Below, one piece after another: positions 8,663-17,201 of a stretch of 64,000 nt of DNA (positions within the stretch are counted from its first letter, which is position 1; each line of letters begins with the position of its first letter). Made by a program: the position numbers and the translations under genes. The DNA comes from CAIKMD01 sp036501365 (GTDB lineage: Bacteria; Pseudomonadota; Alphaproteobacteria; ATCC43930; CGMCC-115725). Under the pieces are notes generated by a model. It did no database searches and was not told where the DNA came from. It worked only from the letters and a program-made list of their open reading frames with translations. The DNA is taken from the NCBI GenBank assembly GCA_036501365.1, contig DASYAL010000060.1, forward strand, positions 186,001 to 250,000, written 5' to 3'.

Positions 8663-9606
8663 GCCGGACCGGCTGCGGCGCCGAAGAAGCCGGGCCCGGC
8701 CATCTCCAACAGAGCCGTGCCGATCTCATGGCCGAGCTCGCGCGCGCGGCTGGTGGTAGTCGACCGCGCGAGGCGATGGCAGGTCTTGCCGTCGGGCGAT
8801 AGCAGCATCGCATCGAGCGCGATGCGGTTGCCGTCGAGCGTCGCCAGCGCCGCGACCGGCGTGCCGCAATCGCCGTTGATGGTCTCGAGCAGCGCGCGCT
8901 CGGCGCTGGCGCAAATCGCCGTCTGGCGGTGGTTGATCGCCGCGAGCAGCGTGCGCATGCGCGCATCGTCGTCGCGGATCTCGACCGCGATCACGCCTTG
9001 CGTTGCCGCCGGCAGCATTTCCGCCGCGGATAGCACCGCGCTCGCCTCGCTCTCGCGGCCGAGCCGCTTCAGCCCGGCGAGCGCGAGCACGGTCGCATCG
9101 GCGGCGCCATCGGCGATTTTTGCGAGGCGCGTATCGACATTGCCGCGCAGCGGAACGATCGTGAGATCGGGCCGAAGGTTGAGCAGCTGTGCCTGGCGGC
9201 GCGGCGAGGACGTGCCGACCGAGGCGCCGCGCGGCAGGTCGCGCAGCGAGGCGGCCCTGCCACGTGCGATCAGCGCGTCACGCGCGTCTTCGCGCGGCAG
9301 ATGCGCTGCGATCGAGAAGCCGTCGGGCAGAAAAGCCGGCATGTCTTTCAGCGAATGGATCGCCAGATCGATGCGGCTGTCCCTTAGCGCCTCTTCGAGC
9401 TCCTTGATGAAAAGTCCCTTGCCGCCGATCTCGGCGAGCGGCCGGTCGGTGACGCGGTCGCCGGTGGTGCGGATGACGACACTCTCGATCGCGCCGGAGG
9501 CGCCGAGCTCGGGATGCGCCGCGACGAGGCGCGTGCGCAGCTCCTCGGCTTGGCGCAGCGCGAGCTTGCTGCCGCGGGAGCCGATGCGCAACGCAGGGGA
9601 CGTCAT
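8659..9606 (-). CDS. hemC: porphobilinogen deaminase (hydroxymethylbilane synthase)
   Basis: Polymerises four porphobilinogen molecules into hydroxymethylbilane. Start ATG 9606 gives the standard N-terminus (LRIGSRGSKLALRQAE); an in-frame ATG at 9636 would add 10 unconserved residues. The 315-residue product shows KELEEALRDSRIDLAIHSLKD in the first domain, GTSSPRRQAQLL and the LRGNVDTRL segment in the second, and NGDCGTPVAAL in the third, whose Cys carries the dipyrromethane cofactor. No clear Shine-Dalgarno site precedes it. It is divergent from tsaD, with 76 bases between the starts. Confidence 0.95.
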   Translation of the reverse strand: MTSPALRIGSRGSKLALRQAEELRTRLVAAHPELGASGAIESVVIRTTGDRVTDRPLAEIGGKGLFIKELEEALRDSRIDLAIHSLKDMPAFLPDGFSIAAHLPREDARDALIARGRAASLRDLPRGASVGTSSPRRQAQLLNLRPDLTIVPLRGNVDTRLAKIADGAADATVLALAGLKRLGRESEASAVLSAAEMLPAATQGVIAVEIRDDDARMRTLLAAINHRQTAICASAERALLETINGDCGTPVAALATLDGNRIALDAMLLSPDGKTCHRLARSTTTSRARELGHEIGTALLEMAGPGFFGAAAGPA

Positions 9607-9682
9607 GATGTGGTCATAGGCGCTGGCATCGGCCAAGGGAAGGGCCGTTGCTGGCCTGCGGCACCGCCGCTACGCTTCCGCA

Positions 9683-10741
9683 ATGCTCGTGCTCGGGATC
9701 GAAACCAGTTGCGATGAGACCGCCGCCGCGGTGGTCGGCGATGCGCCGCCCTTCATCCGCAGCAACATCGTTTTCTCGCAGCTGGCGGAGCACCGTCCCT
9801 ATGGCGGCATCGTGCCTGAGATAGCAGCACGCGCCCATCTCTCCCATCTCGATCCGGTGATCGAGCGCGCTCTCGCCGTGGCGCGGATCGGCTTCGGCGA
9901 TCTCGACGCTGTCGCCGCGACCGGCGGACCTGGCCTCATTGGCGGCGTCATCGTCGGCGTCACCGAGGCGAAGGCGATCGCCTTCGCCCGCGGCCTGCCT
10001 TTCGTCGCGGTCAACCATCTCGAGGGCCACGCGCTGAGCGCGCGACTCGTCGCCGATGTCCCCTTCCCGTTTCTGCTGTTGCTAGTTTCGGGCGGCCATT
10101 GCCAACTCCTGATCGTCGAGGGCGTTGGCCGCTATCGCCGGCTCGGCACCACCATCGACGATGCCGCCGGCGAGGCCTTTGACAAAGGCGCCAAGCTCCT
10201 CGGCCTCGGCTATCCCGGCGGGCCGGCGATCGAGCGTGCCGCCGCCGCGGGCAAGCCGACGCGGTTCCCGTTGCCGCGGCCGATGCTCGGCCGCCCCGGC
10301 TGCGATTTCTCGTTCTCGGGCCTGAAGACAGCGTTGCGCCTCGCGGTCGAAAGGCAAGGCGGCGCACTATCGCCCGCCGACCAAGCCGATCTCGCCGCGA
10401 GCTTCCAGGATTCGATCGTCGCCAGCCTCGCCGATCGCACCGCGCGGGCGATCGCGCTGTTCCGCGATCGTCATCCCGAGGGCGAGGCACTGGTGGTCGC
10501 GGGCGGCGTCGCCGCCAACAGCGCGCTGCGCCAACAGCTGACGCAGTTCGCGGCATCGTCGGGCCTCGCTTTCGTCGCGCCGCCGCTCGCGCTTTGCACC
10601 GACAACGCCGCGATGATCGCCTGGGCGGGGCTCGAGCGGCTGAAGGCGGGCCTGGTCGACGGCCTCGATTTTGCGCCCAGGCCGCGTTGGCCGCTCGATC
10701 CCGCCGCTACGCCGGTGCGTGGCGCCGGCGTGAAGGCCTAA
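9683..10741 (+). CDS. tsaD: tRNA N6-adenosine threonylcarbamoyltransferase TsaD
   Basis: Transfers the threonylcarbamoyl group to A37 of ANN-decoding tRNAs. It works with TsaB, TsaC and TsaE; tsaE is also in this window at 49993. The ASKHA-fold protein of 352 residues begins LGIETSCDET, has the metal-binding His pair in NHLEGH at about 111-115, LVSGGHCQL near 135 and the GGVAANSALR motif near 275. It is followed after two bases by gpsA, a frequent neighbour in Alphaproteobacteria. Its start faces hemC. Confidence 0.96.
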   Translation: MLVLGIETSCDETAAAVVGDAPPFIRSNIVFSQLAEHRPYGGIVPEIAARAHLSHLDPVIERALAVARIGFGDLDAVAATGGPGLIGGVIVGVTEAKAIAFARGLPFVAVNHLEGHALSARLVADVPFPFLLLLVSGGHCQLLIVEGVGRYRRLGTTIDDAAGEAFDKGAKLLGLGYPGGPAIERAAAAGKPTRFPLPRPMLGRPGCDFSFSGLKTALRLAVERQGGALSPADQADLAASFQDSIVASLADRTARAIALFRDRHPEGEALVVAGGVAANSALRQQLTQFAASSGLAFVAPPLALCTDNAAMIAWAGLERLKAGLVDGLDFAPRPRWPLDPAATPVRGAGVKA

Positions 10742-10743
10742 GC

Positions 10744-11742
10744 ATGCAGCGCTTCGGCATCATCGGCGGCGGCGCCTGGGGCACGGCGCTTGCCCAGGTG
10801 CTGCGCCGCGCCGGCCGCGATGTCGTGCTCTGGGCGCGCGAGACGGAGGTCGTCGCTGCGATCAACACCAGCCATGCCAATCCTCTGTTTCTGCCCGATA
10901 TCGCGCTCGATCCCGGCATTCGCGCGACCGGCGACCTTGACGAGGCGGCGCGTGCCGATGCCCTGCTGCTCGCGCCCCCGGCGCAGCATCTGCGCGAAAT
11001 CTGCGCCGTGCTCGCGCACGATCTGTCCGACGCGCTGCCGGTCGTCATCTGTGCCAAGGGCATCGAGGAGAAGAGCGGCGCGCTCTTGAGCGAGGTGGCC
11101 GAGGCAAGCCTGCCGCAAGCCGCGGTCGCCGTGCTCTCGGGCCCAACCTTCGCCGCCGAGGTGGCGAACGGCTTGCCGACCGCGGTGACCCTGGCGGCAA
11201 GCGACGCCGCGCTCGGCCAGCGCCTCGTCGCCGCGCTCGGCACGCGCGAATTCCGGCCCTATCTCACCGACGACGTTGCCGGCGCGCAGATCGGCGGTGC
11301 GGTCAAGAACGTCATGGCGATCGCCTGCGGCATCGTCATGGGCCGCGGCTTCGGCGACAACGCACGCGCGGCGCTGATCACGCGTGGCCTCGCCGAAATG
11401 GTGCGCCTCGCCGCCGCCAAAGGCGGCACGCCCGAGACCTTGATGGGGCTGTCGGGTCTCGGTGATCTGACGCTCACCTGCTCCAGCACGCAATCGCGCA
11501 ATCACAGCCTCGGCCTTGCCTTGGGCCGCGGCGAGGGTCTGGATCATTATCTTGCCGGCCGTCGCTCGATTGCCGAGGGCGTCAGCTCGGCTTCGGCGGC
11601 GGCGGCGCTGGCGAAGAAGCTTAAAATCGACATGCCGATCGTTTTCGGTGTCGATGCGATCCTGCATCGCGGCGCGGCGATCGACGAGGTGATCGAGGCG
11701 CTGTTGACGCGGCCGTTCAAGGCCGAGGCGCCGCAGGCGTAA
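10744..11742 (+). CDS. gpsA: NAD(P)-dependent glycerol-3-phosphate dehydrogenase
   Basis: Reduces dihydroxyacetone phosphate to sn-glycerol-3-phosphate for phospholipid synthesis. ATG at 10744, two bases after the tsaD stop, gives 332 residues, the normal length, beginning FGIIGGGAWGTALA (the Rossmann glycine motif). Further landmarks are VICAKGIE near 100, VLSGPTFAAEVANGLPT near 128 and GGAVKNVMAIACG near 183, whose Lys is the catalytic base, plus the GLSGLGDLTLTC motif near 240. A longer frame back into tsaD exists but lacks conserved sequence. Confidence 0.96.
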   Translation: MQRFGIIGGGAWGTALAQVLRRAGRDVVLWARETEVVAAINTSHANPLFLPDIALDPGIRATGDLDEAARADALLLAPPAQHLREICAVLAHDLSDALPVVICAKGIEEKSGALLSEVAEASLPQAAVAVLSGPTFAAEVANGLPTAVTLAASDAALGQRLVAALGTREFRPYLTDDVAGAQIGGAVKNVMAIACGIVMGRGFGDNARAALITRGLAEMVRLAAAKGGTPETLMGLSGLGDLTLTCSSTQSRNHSLGLALGRGEGLDHYLAGRRSIAEGVSSASAAAALAKKLKIDMPIVFGVDAILHRGAAIDEVIEALLTRPFKAEAPQA

Positions 11743-11777
11743 CATCGCGCCGCAAGACGCGCGAAGGGAGGTTTTCG

Positions 11778-13181
11778 ATGAGCGACCTGCTGTCGCGTCC
11801 GTTGGCCGAGCTCGCCGCGCTGATGGGCCAGGGTGAGATCAAATCGCGCGCGCTCGCCGAGGAAGCAATCGCTAATCACGACCGCTGCGGCGTGAAGCTC
11901 ATGGCCTATTCGCAATGGGCGCCCGATCATGCGCGCCGCTGCGCCGACGCTGCCGACGCGGCTTTCGCCGTCGGTGCGCGTGCCGGCTCGCTCCAAGGCA
12001 TCCCGACCTCGATCAAGGACCTCTTCGCGCATTCCGGCTTTCCGACCTATGCCGGCTCGCCCAAGCGCCTGCCGGCGAAGTTCGAGATCGACGGACCGGT
12101 GGTCGCGAGCCTGCGCTGGCAATTGGCGGTCGTCACCGGCAAGACGCATATGGTCGAGTTCGCTTTCGGCGGCACCGGTCACAACGCGCATTACGGCGCG
12201 CCGCGCAACCCATGGGATACGAAAGTCCATCGCTCGCCGGGCGGCTCGTCGAGCGGCGCCGGCGTCAGCCTCTGCGAAGGCTCGGCGATGCTGGCTTTCG
12301 GCACCGACACCGCGGCCTCCGTGCGGCTGCCGGCAGCGATGACCGGCAATGCGGGATTGAAGTTCACCAAGGATCGCTGGTCGAGCGAAGGCATCGTCAC
12401 CTTGAGTCATTCCTTCGACACACCCGGCATCCTCGCGCGCAGCATGGCGGATGCCGGCTTCGCCTTCGCGGCGCTCGATCCGCAGCTCGGCGATGGTTTC
12501 GATTTCCTGCGCCATGTGCCAACGGGTGTTGCCGGCATCCGCATCGGCATCGCCGATTCCTGGTTCTGGGACGGCTGCGAGAACGGCATTGCCGCGGCGG
12601 CAAAGCTGGCACTCGATTCGCTCGCCCGCGCCGGCGCAATCGTCAGTGAGGTATCGTTCCCCGAGGCGCGCGAAGCCTATGCCGTCTTCTGCCAAGGCGG
12701 CGTCTCGGCGATCGAGCTGCGGGCGTTCCTCGATCACGAGCTGCCCGATTGGATCGCGACCATCGATCCGGTCAACGCGCCGCCGGTAAAGGCCGCTGCC
12801 GCGGTGCCGGCGCGGGATTACCTGCTGCGGCTTTGGCGTCTCAAGACGGCGGCGAAAGCGGCACGGTCGCGGTTCGACAATGTCGACGTCATCGCCACGC
12901 CGACCGTGATGCTGACGCCGCCCGAAATGACGACGCCGTCGCCCGAGACCTTCTGGACGCAAAATCGCGGCATCGTCCATAACCTCGTGCCGGTAAATTT
13001 CCTGACTCTCTGCGCCGCGACTTTGCCGGTCGGGCTCGATCGGCTCGGCATGCCGGTCGGACTGCAGCTCATCGCCAAAGGTGGCGATGACGAGCGCATG
13101 GTCGCCGTTGCCTGCGCCGCCGAGCGCGTGCTCGGTACGCCGCGCGAGCGTCTGGGCGTGCCGCCGATGTGCCAAGGCTAG
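11778..13181 (+). CDS. amidase signature family hydrolase
   Basis: Amidase of the GatA/AtzF superfamily with the Ser-cisSer-Lys triad: Lys in SIKD near residue 78, the cis-Ser in the SPGGSSSGAG loop near 152-161, and the nucleophile in G175-T-D-T-A-A-S-V-R. The substrate is unknown; 467 residues and the absence of gatC/gatB nearby speak for a catabolic amidase, not the Asp/Glu-tRNA amidotransferase. Oddly, the two glycines normally before the nucleophile (TGGS) are alanines (TAAS, residues 179-180). ATG 11778 has a GGGAGG site 7 bases upstream. It is followed at 22 bases by hmgA, so the two may form one transcript. Confidence 0.82.
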   Translation: MSDLLSRPLAELAALMGQGEIKSRALAEEAIANHDRCGVKLMAYSQWAPDHARRCADAADAAFAVGARAGSLQGIPTSIKDLFAHSGFPTYAGSPKRLPAKFEIDGPVVASLRWQLAVVTGKTHMVEFAFGGTGHNAHYGAPRNPWDTKVHRSPGGSSSGAGVSLCEGSAMLAFGTDTAASVRLPAAMTGNAGLKFTKDRWSSEGIVTLSHSFDTPGILARSMADAGFAFAALDPQLGDGFDFLRHVPTGVAGIRIGIADSWFWDGCENGIAAAAKLALDSLARAGAIVSEVSFPEAREAYAVFCQGGVSAIELRAFLDHELPDWIATIDPVNAPPVKAAAAVPARDYLLRLWRLKTAAKAARSRFDNVDVIATPTVMLTPPEMTTPSPETFWTQNRGIVHNLVPVNFLTLCAATLPVGLDRLGMPVGLQLIAKGGDDERMVAVACAAERVLGTPRERLGVPPMCQG

Positions 13182-13203
13182 CGACGCGCTGGGGGATATT
13201 ACG

Positions 13204-14493
13204 ATGAGCGAGCTACGTTATCTCAGCGGCTTCGGCAACGAATTCGCTACCGAGGCGGTCGCGGGCGCGCTGCCGCAGGGCCAGAACTCGCCGCAACAGC
13301 CGCCGCTTGGCCTCTATGCCGAGCAGCTCAGCGGCACGCCGTTCACCGCGCCGCGCGCCGAGAACCGCCGCTCCTGGCTCTACCGCATCCGGCCCTCGGC
13401 GATGCATCCGCCGTTCAAGCACAGCGATGACGGCCTCATCCGCAGCGCGCCTTTCGCCGAGGCCGCAGCCTCACCCAACCGGCTGCGCTGGGATCCGCTG
13501 CCGTTGCCCAGCGCCCCCATGGATTTCGTCGCCGGCCTCGTCACCATTTGCGGCAACGGCGATATCGCGGCGCGCAGCGGCATCGCGGTGCATCACTATC
13601 TCGCCAACAAGTCGATGGCGGAGACCCGCGTCTTCGTCGATGCCGATGGCGAGCTGCTGCTGGTGCCGCAACAGGGCGGCATCCGCCTCGTGACCGAGTT
13701 CGGCATCATCGAGGCATCGCCCGGCCAGATCGCGGTGATCCCGCGCGGCGTGCGCTTCCGCGTCGAGTTGCTGGCCGCCGCGGCGCGCGGCTATGTCTGC
13801 GAGAATTACGGCGCGCTGCTACGGCTGCCCGAGCTCGGGCCGATCGGCGCCAACGGCCTCGCCAATCCGCGCGATTTCGAGACGCCGGTCGCGGCTTTCG
13901 AGGAGCGGGAAGGCACGATCGAGGTCGTCCAGAAATTCGCCGGCCATCTCTGGACGACCGAGCTCGATCATTCGCCGCTCGATGTCGTCGCCTGGCATGG
14001 CAATTATGCGCCGTACCGCTACGACCTCGCGCGCTTCAACACGATCAATACGGTGAGTTTCGATCACATCGATCCGTCGGTCTTCACCGTGCTGACCGCG
14101 CCGTCCGAGATCGCCGGGACCGCGAATGTCGATTTCGTGATCTTTCCGCCGCGCTGGAGCGTCGCCGAGCACAGCTTCCGCCCGCCCTGGTTCCATCGCA
14201 ACGTGATGAACGAGTATATGGGGCTGATCGAGGGGACCTATGAGGCCAAGCCCTCGGGTTTCGTGCCGGGCGGCGCCAGCCTTCATAATTGTCTCTCGGC
14301 GCACGGTCCCGATCGCGAGAGCTTCGACCAAGCCTCGGCGGCGACGCTCGAGCCGCAATATCTGAAGAGCCTCGCCTTCATGTTCGAGACGCGCTTCGTG
14401 CTGGTGCCGACGCGCTTCGCGCTCGCGACGCCGGCGCTGCAGAAGGATTACGATTCTGTCTGGGCGGGATTCGCGAAGAAGTTCAAGAAATAA
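13204..14493 (+). CDS. hmgA: homogentisate 1,2-dioxygenase
   Basis: Opens the ring of homogentisate in tyrosine/phenylalanine breakdown, giving maleylacetoacetate. The 429-residue length and the N-terminal YLSGFGNEFATEAVAGALP signature are typical. Iron ligands are visible: His and Glu in WFHRNVMNEYMG near 335-345 and His in LHNCLSAHGP near 360-365. Start ATG 13204 follows a GGGGGA ribosome site. The other homogentisate genes (maiA, fahA) are not in the window; the upstream amidase may be co-transcribed. Confidence 0.96.
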   Translation: MSELRYLSGFGNEFATEAVAGALPQGQNSPQQPPLGLYAEQLSGTPFTAPRAENRRSWLYRIRPSAMHPPFKHSDDGLIRSAPFAEAAASPNRLRWDPLPLPSAPMDFVAGLVTICGNGDIAARSGIAVHHYLANKSMAETRVFVDADGELLLVPQQGGIRLVTEFGIIEASPGQIAVIPRGVRFRVELLAAAARGYVCENYGALLRLPELGPIGANGLANPRDFETPVAAFEEREGTIEVVQKFAGHLWTTELDHSPLDVVAWHGNYAPYRYDLARFNTINTVSFDHIDPSVFTVLTAPSEIAGTANVDFVIFPPRWSVAEHSFRPPWFHRNVMNEYMGLIEGTYEAKPSGFVPGGASLHNCLSAHGPDRESFDQASAATLEPQYLKSLAFMFETRFVLVPTRFALATPALQKDYDSVWAGFAKKFKK

Positions 14494-14626
14494 CGATTCG
14501 ATAATGAACGGTCTCGACTACGCTGTGCTGACGCGGAGACAAACGACGAGCTTCCCTGCTTGCTGTTTGTCACCTGTCATCCCTCCCAACGAGCGTTGAT
14601 TGAATGACAATGCGCCGATGTGTGAT

Positions 14627-14646
14627 ACGCCACTATGCGGCGTTTT
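14627..14646 (+). terminator. possible intrinsic terminator after hmgA
   Basis: ACGCC (14627-14631) pairs with GGCGT (14639-14643) around a 7-base loop, followed by three more T. The stem is short and lies about 135 bases after the hmgA stop, so the call is tentative. Confidence 0.35.
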
Positions 14647-14649
14647 GAC

Positions 14650-14952
14650 TCAGTTCGTCGGAACTCGCGTGATAGACGCATTATAGACCGGGAACTGGCA
14701 GTAATCTCGCTCGTTGTCCGACAACTTCAATGTTGCAGCGATCACGCGTTCGACGAAGAGCGCACGTTCCTCGCTGTCTTCGTGCAGAGCGACCTGACCT
14801 TCCATGTAGTAGTTGCCGTATGAGCCGCCCGGTCGCAGGGCCTGTAGATAAGCCTCGCATCTCTGTGATGCGCGGTCGTTGCTTGCTACGTGAGCATAGA
14901 TCAACGCGTGAATGACGATTGCCGCAGCGACGATCAGACTTGCCTTGTTCAT
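14650..14952 (-). CDS. hypothetical single-helix membrane protein, 100 residues
   Basis: Not recognised. Residues 4-23 form a membrane helix or uncleaved signal (AAAIVIHALIYAHVA core). The rest is hydrophilic with two cysteines (in QRCEAY and YCQFPVY) that could form a disulphide outside the membrane. ATG 14952 has a GGGGAGA site about 12 bases upstream. Codon use is less GC-rich than in hmgA, like the following two genes, which suggests this 2.7-kb stretch was acquired together. Confidence 0.55.
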   Translation of the reverse strand: MNKASLIVAAAIVIHALIYAHVASNDRASQRCEAYLQALRPGGSYGNYYMEGQVALHEDSEERALFVERVIAATLKLSDNERDYCQFPVYNASITRVPTN

Positions 14953-15180
14953 GCTGATCGTGTCTCCCCGATGATCGAATGGAGTCTACGCTGTTCGACG
15001 AAGCGTGTGATACGATCATGTGACGCGAGAAGCGCTATCCATACTCCCTTGTGGCGCGATCCCTGGCCGTAATGGTGCGCGAGGACGGGCAGTGGGGGTA
15101 ACCATCCGTCGAGCGCCCGCGCCTGAGGGCTCGAATTTTAGCTTCCAAAACTTCCGCCCGTTGCTGCGCAAAGAGCAAGG

Positions 15181-15834
15181 GTGTTAGGCTTGCTCAACGT
15201 TACGCTCGGGGGATACGACATTGAGGAGTTGCTGTCACCATGGCGGCGCGCTTGCGCCACGGAGGCAGTCAATACCAGCGAGACAATCTTGGATAACGAT
15301 GTAACGGTTCGGCCAGAAGACAAGGAGATCGCAGCCCAGATCGTGGCTGGCGATGACCTGTCCGCAATCGTCAAGTCGCATCTGTACCTTGAGAGCTTTA
15401 TAGCTGAGGCGATTGAAGGCTACGTGAGCTTTCCGCAGTATCTCAGACTTGAGCGCATGACTTTCATCCAGAAGGCTCGCCTCGCTGCGTCGCTCGGTAT
15501 CATCGAGCCAAGGTTCTATGATCCGATTGTTAAGCTAAACGCGCTTCGCAACCGCGTGGTCCACGATCTTCACACCACTTTGGAAGACGCGGAGATTCAG
15601 GCTCTATTTGATAGCCTCCCTCCGAAGACCAGAGAGCGGATCGCTGCCGAGAGTTTGCCGGCGGGATATGACGATGTGCTGCGACGCCGTTTCAGGTTCA
15701 GTCGTGTCGTTGTTGTCATCCTTGGTCGTATATGGGCTCGACGAGATATATTCGTAGAGCTTAGAAAGACACTACCTCCCGATCAGTACGCAATGATGCA
15801 GCATATGCTCACGGGCCGTCATTTGACGCCCTAG
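15181..15834 (+). CDS. HEPN-like / MltR-like hypothetical protein
   Basis: A 217-residue all-helical protein starting at GTG 15181 (AAGG just upstream). The centre reads like the HEPN-related families annotated MltR or DUF4145: a KSHLYLESFI helix, an FIQKARLAASLG helix, then LNALRNRVVHDL with R123-N-R-V-V-H128, which fits the R-x4-6-H pattern of HEPN ribonucleases. Known members act as toxins, RNases or regulators; this one is not assigned. Base composition is lower in GC than flanking core genes. It is followed 145 bases later, on the same strand, by a DUF2971-like gene, so a two-gene cassette is plausible. Confidence 0.6.
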   Translation: MLGLLNVTLGGYDIEELLSPWRRACATEAVNTSETILDNDVTVRPEDKEIAAQIVAGDDLSAIVKSHLYLESFIAEAIEGYVSFPQYLRLERMTFIQKARLAASLGIIEPRFYDPIVKLNALRNRVVHDLHTTLEDAEIQALFDSLPPKTRERIAAESLPAGYDDVLRRRFRFSRVVVVILGRIWARRDIFVELRKTLPPDQYAMMQHMLTGRHLTP

Positions 15835-15978
15835 CAGCGTGGCTTGGTGAGACAGAGGCGACACCGGAGAGGTACTCAAGGCGATGCTAAAGCCGTGCCC
15901 GGAGGATGGCATGGAGGCGGTGAAGGTGTCCACGAGGGTGAACTCGCCGAAGAACGAGGGAGCGGAAGTGTTGCTCTG

Positions 15979-16962
15979 ATGTCCACAGATAGACCGGTAC
16001 TGAGGAGCACTGGGAGGTTCACCACTGAGCTACGTAAGCTCGGCCATTATAGCTACGACCACTGCTCGCGCTGTGGTCAGAAGTTGCCCGAGAGAACTCC
16101 GGCATATGCGGGATACGACGAAGCGGGCCAACCGCTCTACGTTGGTGACTGCTGCCTAGCTGAGATGGCAGAACTCGCATCGCATATGTACTGGTGGTGG
16201 GATTCATACAAGCGACCCACCGCGAACACGGTGCTGTGGAGATACATGGATTTTGCGAAGTTCGTGGCACTTCTGACGGACGGCGGCATGTACTTCTCAC
16301 GTGTGGACCTTCTCGGGGATCGCTTTGAGGGCGTGAGAGGCATCGCATCGCGAGAACCGGAATGGCGACAGTATAGTCTGACCTATTTGATGGCCGCGAT
16401 ACTCAATCCTCCGCACGGAAGCCCGGCACCCGATGCCAAGGTCGCGCTCGAACAGACGGAAGAGTTATATAGCCAGATCACAGCAGCGGGCGAGCGCGAG
16501 ATCAAAGAAAGCTTCGTCTGTTGCTGGCATGAGAACGAAGTCGAGTCGGAGGGACTATGGCGGCTCTACTGCCCGCCGCCATCGGCTGGCGTCGCCATTC
16601 ATACCGATTTCGTTAGTCTTGACGCGGCACTTGATCCAAGCTTCGGCGCCGTGTTCGGACACGTGCGATACATCGACTTCAACAACGCTTTCGCAGGTAC
16701 CTACGACCGCATATTCTGGAAGCGGAAGTCTTTGAGCCATGAAGCGGAAGTGCGGGGCGTGGTCCACCGCCGAGGTATGGAAGCCGATCCTCCACCTTCC
16801 GGAGTTATCGTGCCCGCCGACTTGAAAGTCCTGATCAAAAAGTTGGTGATCTCGCCATTTGCGCCGCCATGGTTCGAGGCGGCGCTACAGAAAGCTATCA
16901 AGACATTCAATCTAACCCTACCAGTTTGCCGCTCTGAACTTACAGCGGAGCCGTTCTTCTGA
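15979..16962 (+). CDS. DUF2971-like protein with N-terminal cysteine motif
   Basis: A 327-residue protein whose middle (about 85-230) resembles DUF2971: LWRYMDFAKFVALL, then YFSRVDLLGDRFEG, FVCCWHENEVESEGLWRLY and GVAIHTDF. An N-terminal addition carries C29-x-x-C32 and C58-C59, a possible zinc site not usual for the family. Function is unknown; DUF2971 genes are often found in variable genomic regions. I chose ATG 15979 over an upstream frame opening at 15844, because the first 45 residues of the longer form are low-complexity and a GGAAG site precedes 15979. A purely hypothetical role is all that can be said. Confidence 0.6.
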   Translation: MSTDRPVLRSTGRFTTELRKLGHYSYDHCSRCGQKLPERTPAYAGYDEAGQPLYVGDCCLAEMAELASHMYWWWDSYKRPTANTVLWRYMDFAKFVALLTDGGMYFSRVDLLGDRFEGVRGIASREPEWRQYSLTYLMAAILNPPHGSPAPDAKVALEQTEELYSQITAAGEREIKESFVCCWHENEVESEGLWRLYCPPPSAGVAIHTDFVSLDAALDPSFGAVFGHVRYIDFNNAFAGTYDRIFWKRKSLSHEAEVRGVVHRRGMEADPPPSGVIVPADLKVLIKKLVISPFAPPWFEAALQKAIKTFNLTLPVCRSELTAEPFF

Positions 16963-17094
16963 ACCGCCAGACAGTTGCTGTGGACTTTCGTGCCCCGCAT
17001 TCGGTACGTTGTCCATCGTGACTAACGCACCATTTGGACAACGTTAGAGACACGTTTCTGAGTCCTTTATTGCTGCCAGAAACGTCAACCCGAA

Positions 17095-17184
17095 TTCCTG
17101 TGCCTATACCCCCGCCGCGAAAGCGTGGACTCACGGCAAGGAAACGCAAGTAGCTCTCTGGATTCCCGCTTGCGCGGGAATGAC
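17095..17184. repeat. REP-like palindromic repeat (degenerate inverted pair)
   Basis: ATTCCCGC (17162-17169) and GCGGGAAT (17174-17181) form a hairpin inside a TGGATTCCCGC...GCGGGAATGAC unit, a dispersed palindrome known from many proteobacterial genomes. A second, decayed copy in opposite orientation (CCGCCGCGAAAGCGTGGACTC) lies at about 17109-17131, so this looks like the inverted-pair form of a non-autonomous REP-type element. It sits in the 239-base gap between the DUF2971-like and BKACE genes, which otherwise holds nothing I can identify. Confidence 0.6.
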
Positions 17185-17201
17185 GAAAACAAAAAGCCGC
17201 G

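Noticed and set aside
13081..13203. Longer N-terminus for homogentisate dioxygenase reaching into the amidase gene
   Set aside because: The extra 41 residues overlap the amidase coding sequence and are low-complexity; ATG 13204 has a ribosome site and the standard N-terminus.
16021..16035. A 15-base exact match to the D-arm/acceptor side of tRNA-Thr (5389-5403) inside the DUF2971-like gene
   Set aside because: Considered as an attachment site of the low-GC insert. Integrases normally use the tRNA 3' end, the match does not extend, and it lies within a coding frame rather than at the insert edge. Chance is the simplest explanation.
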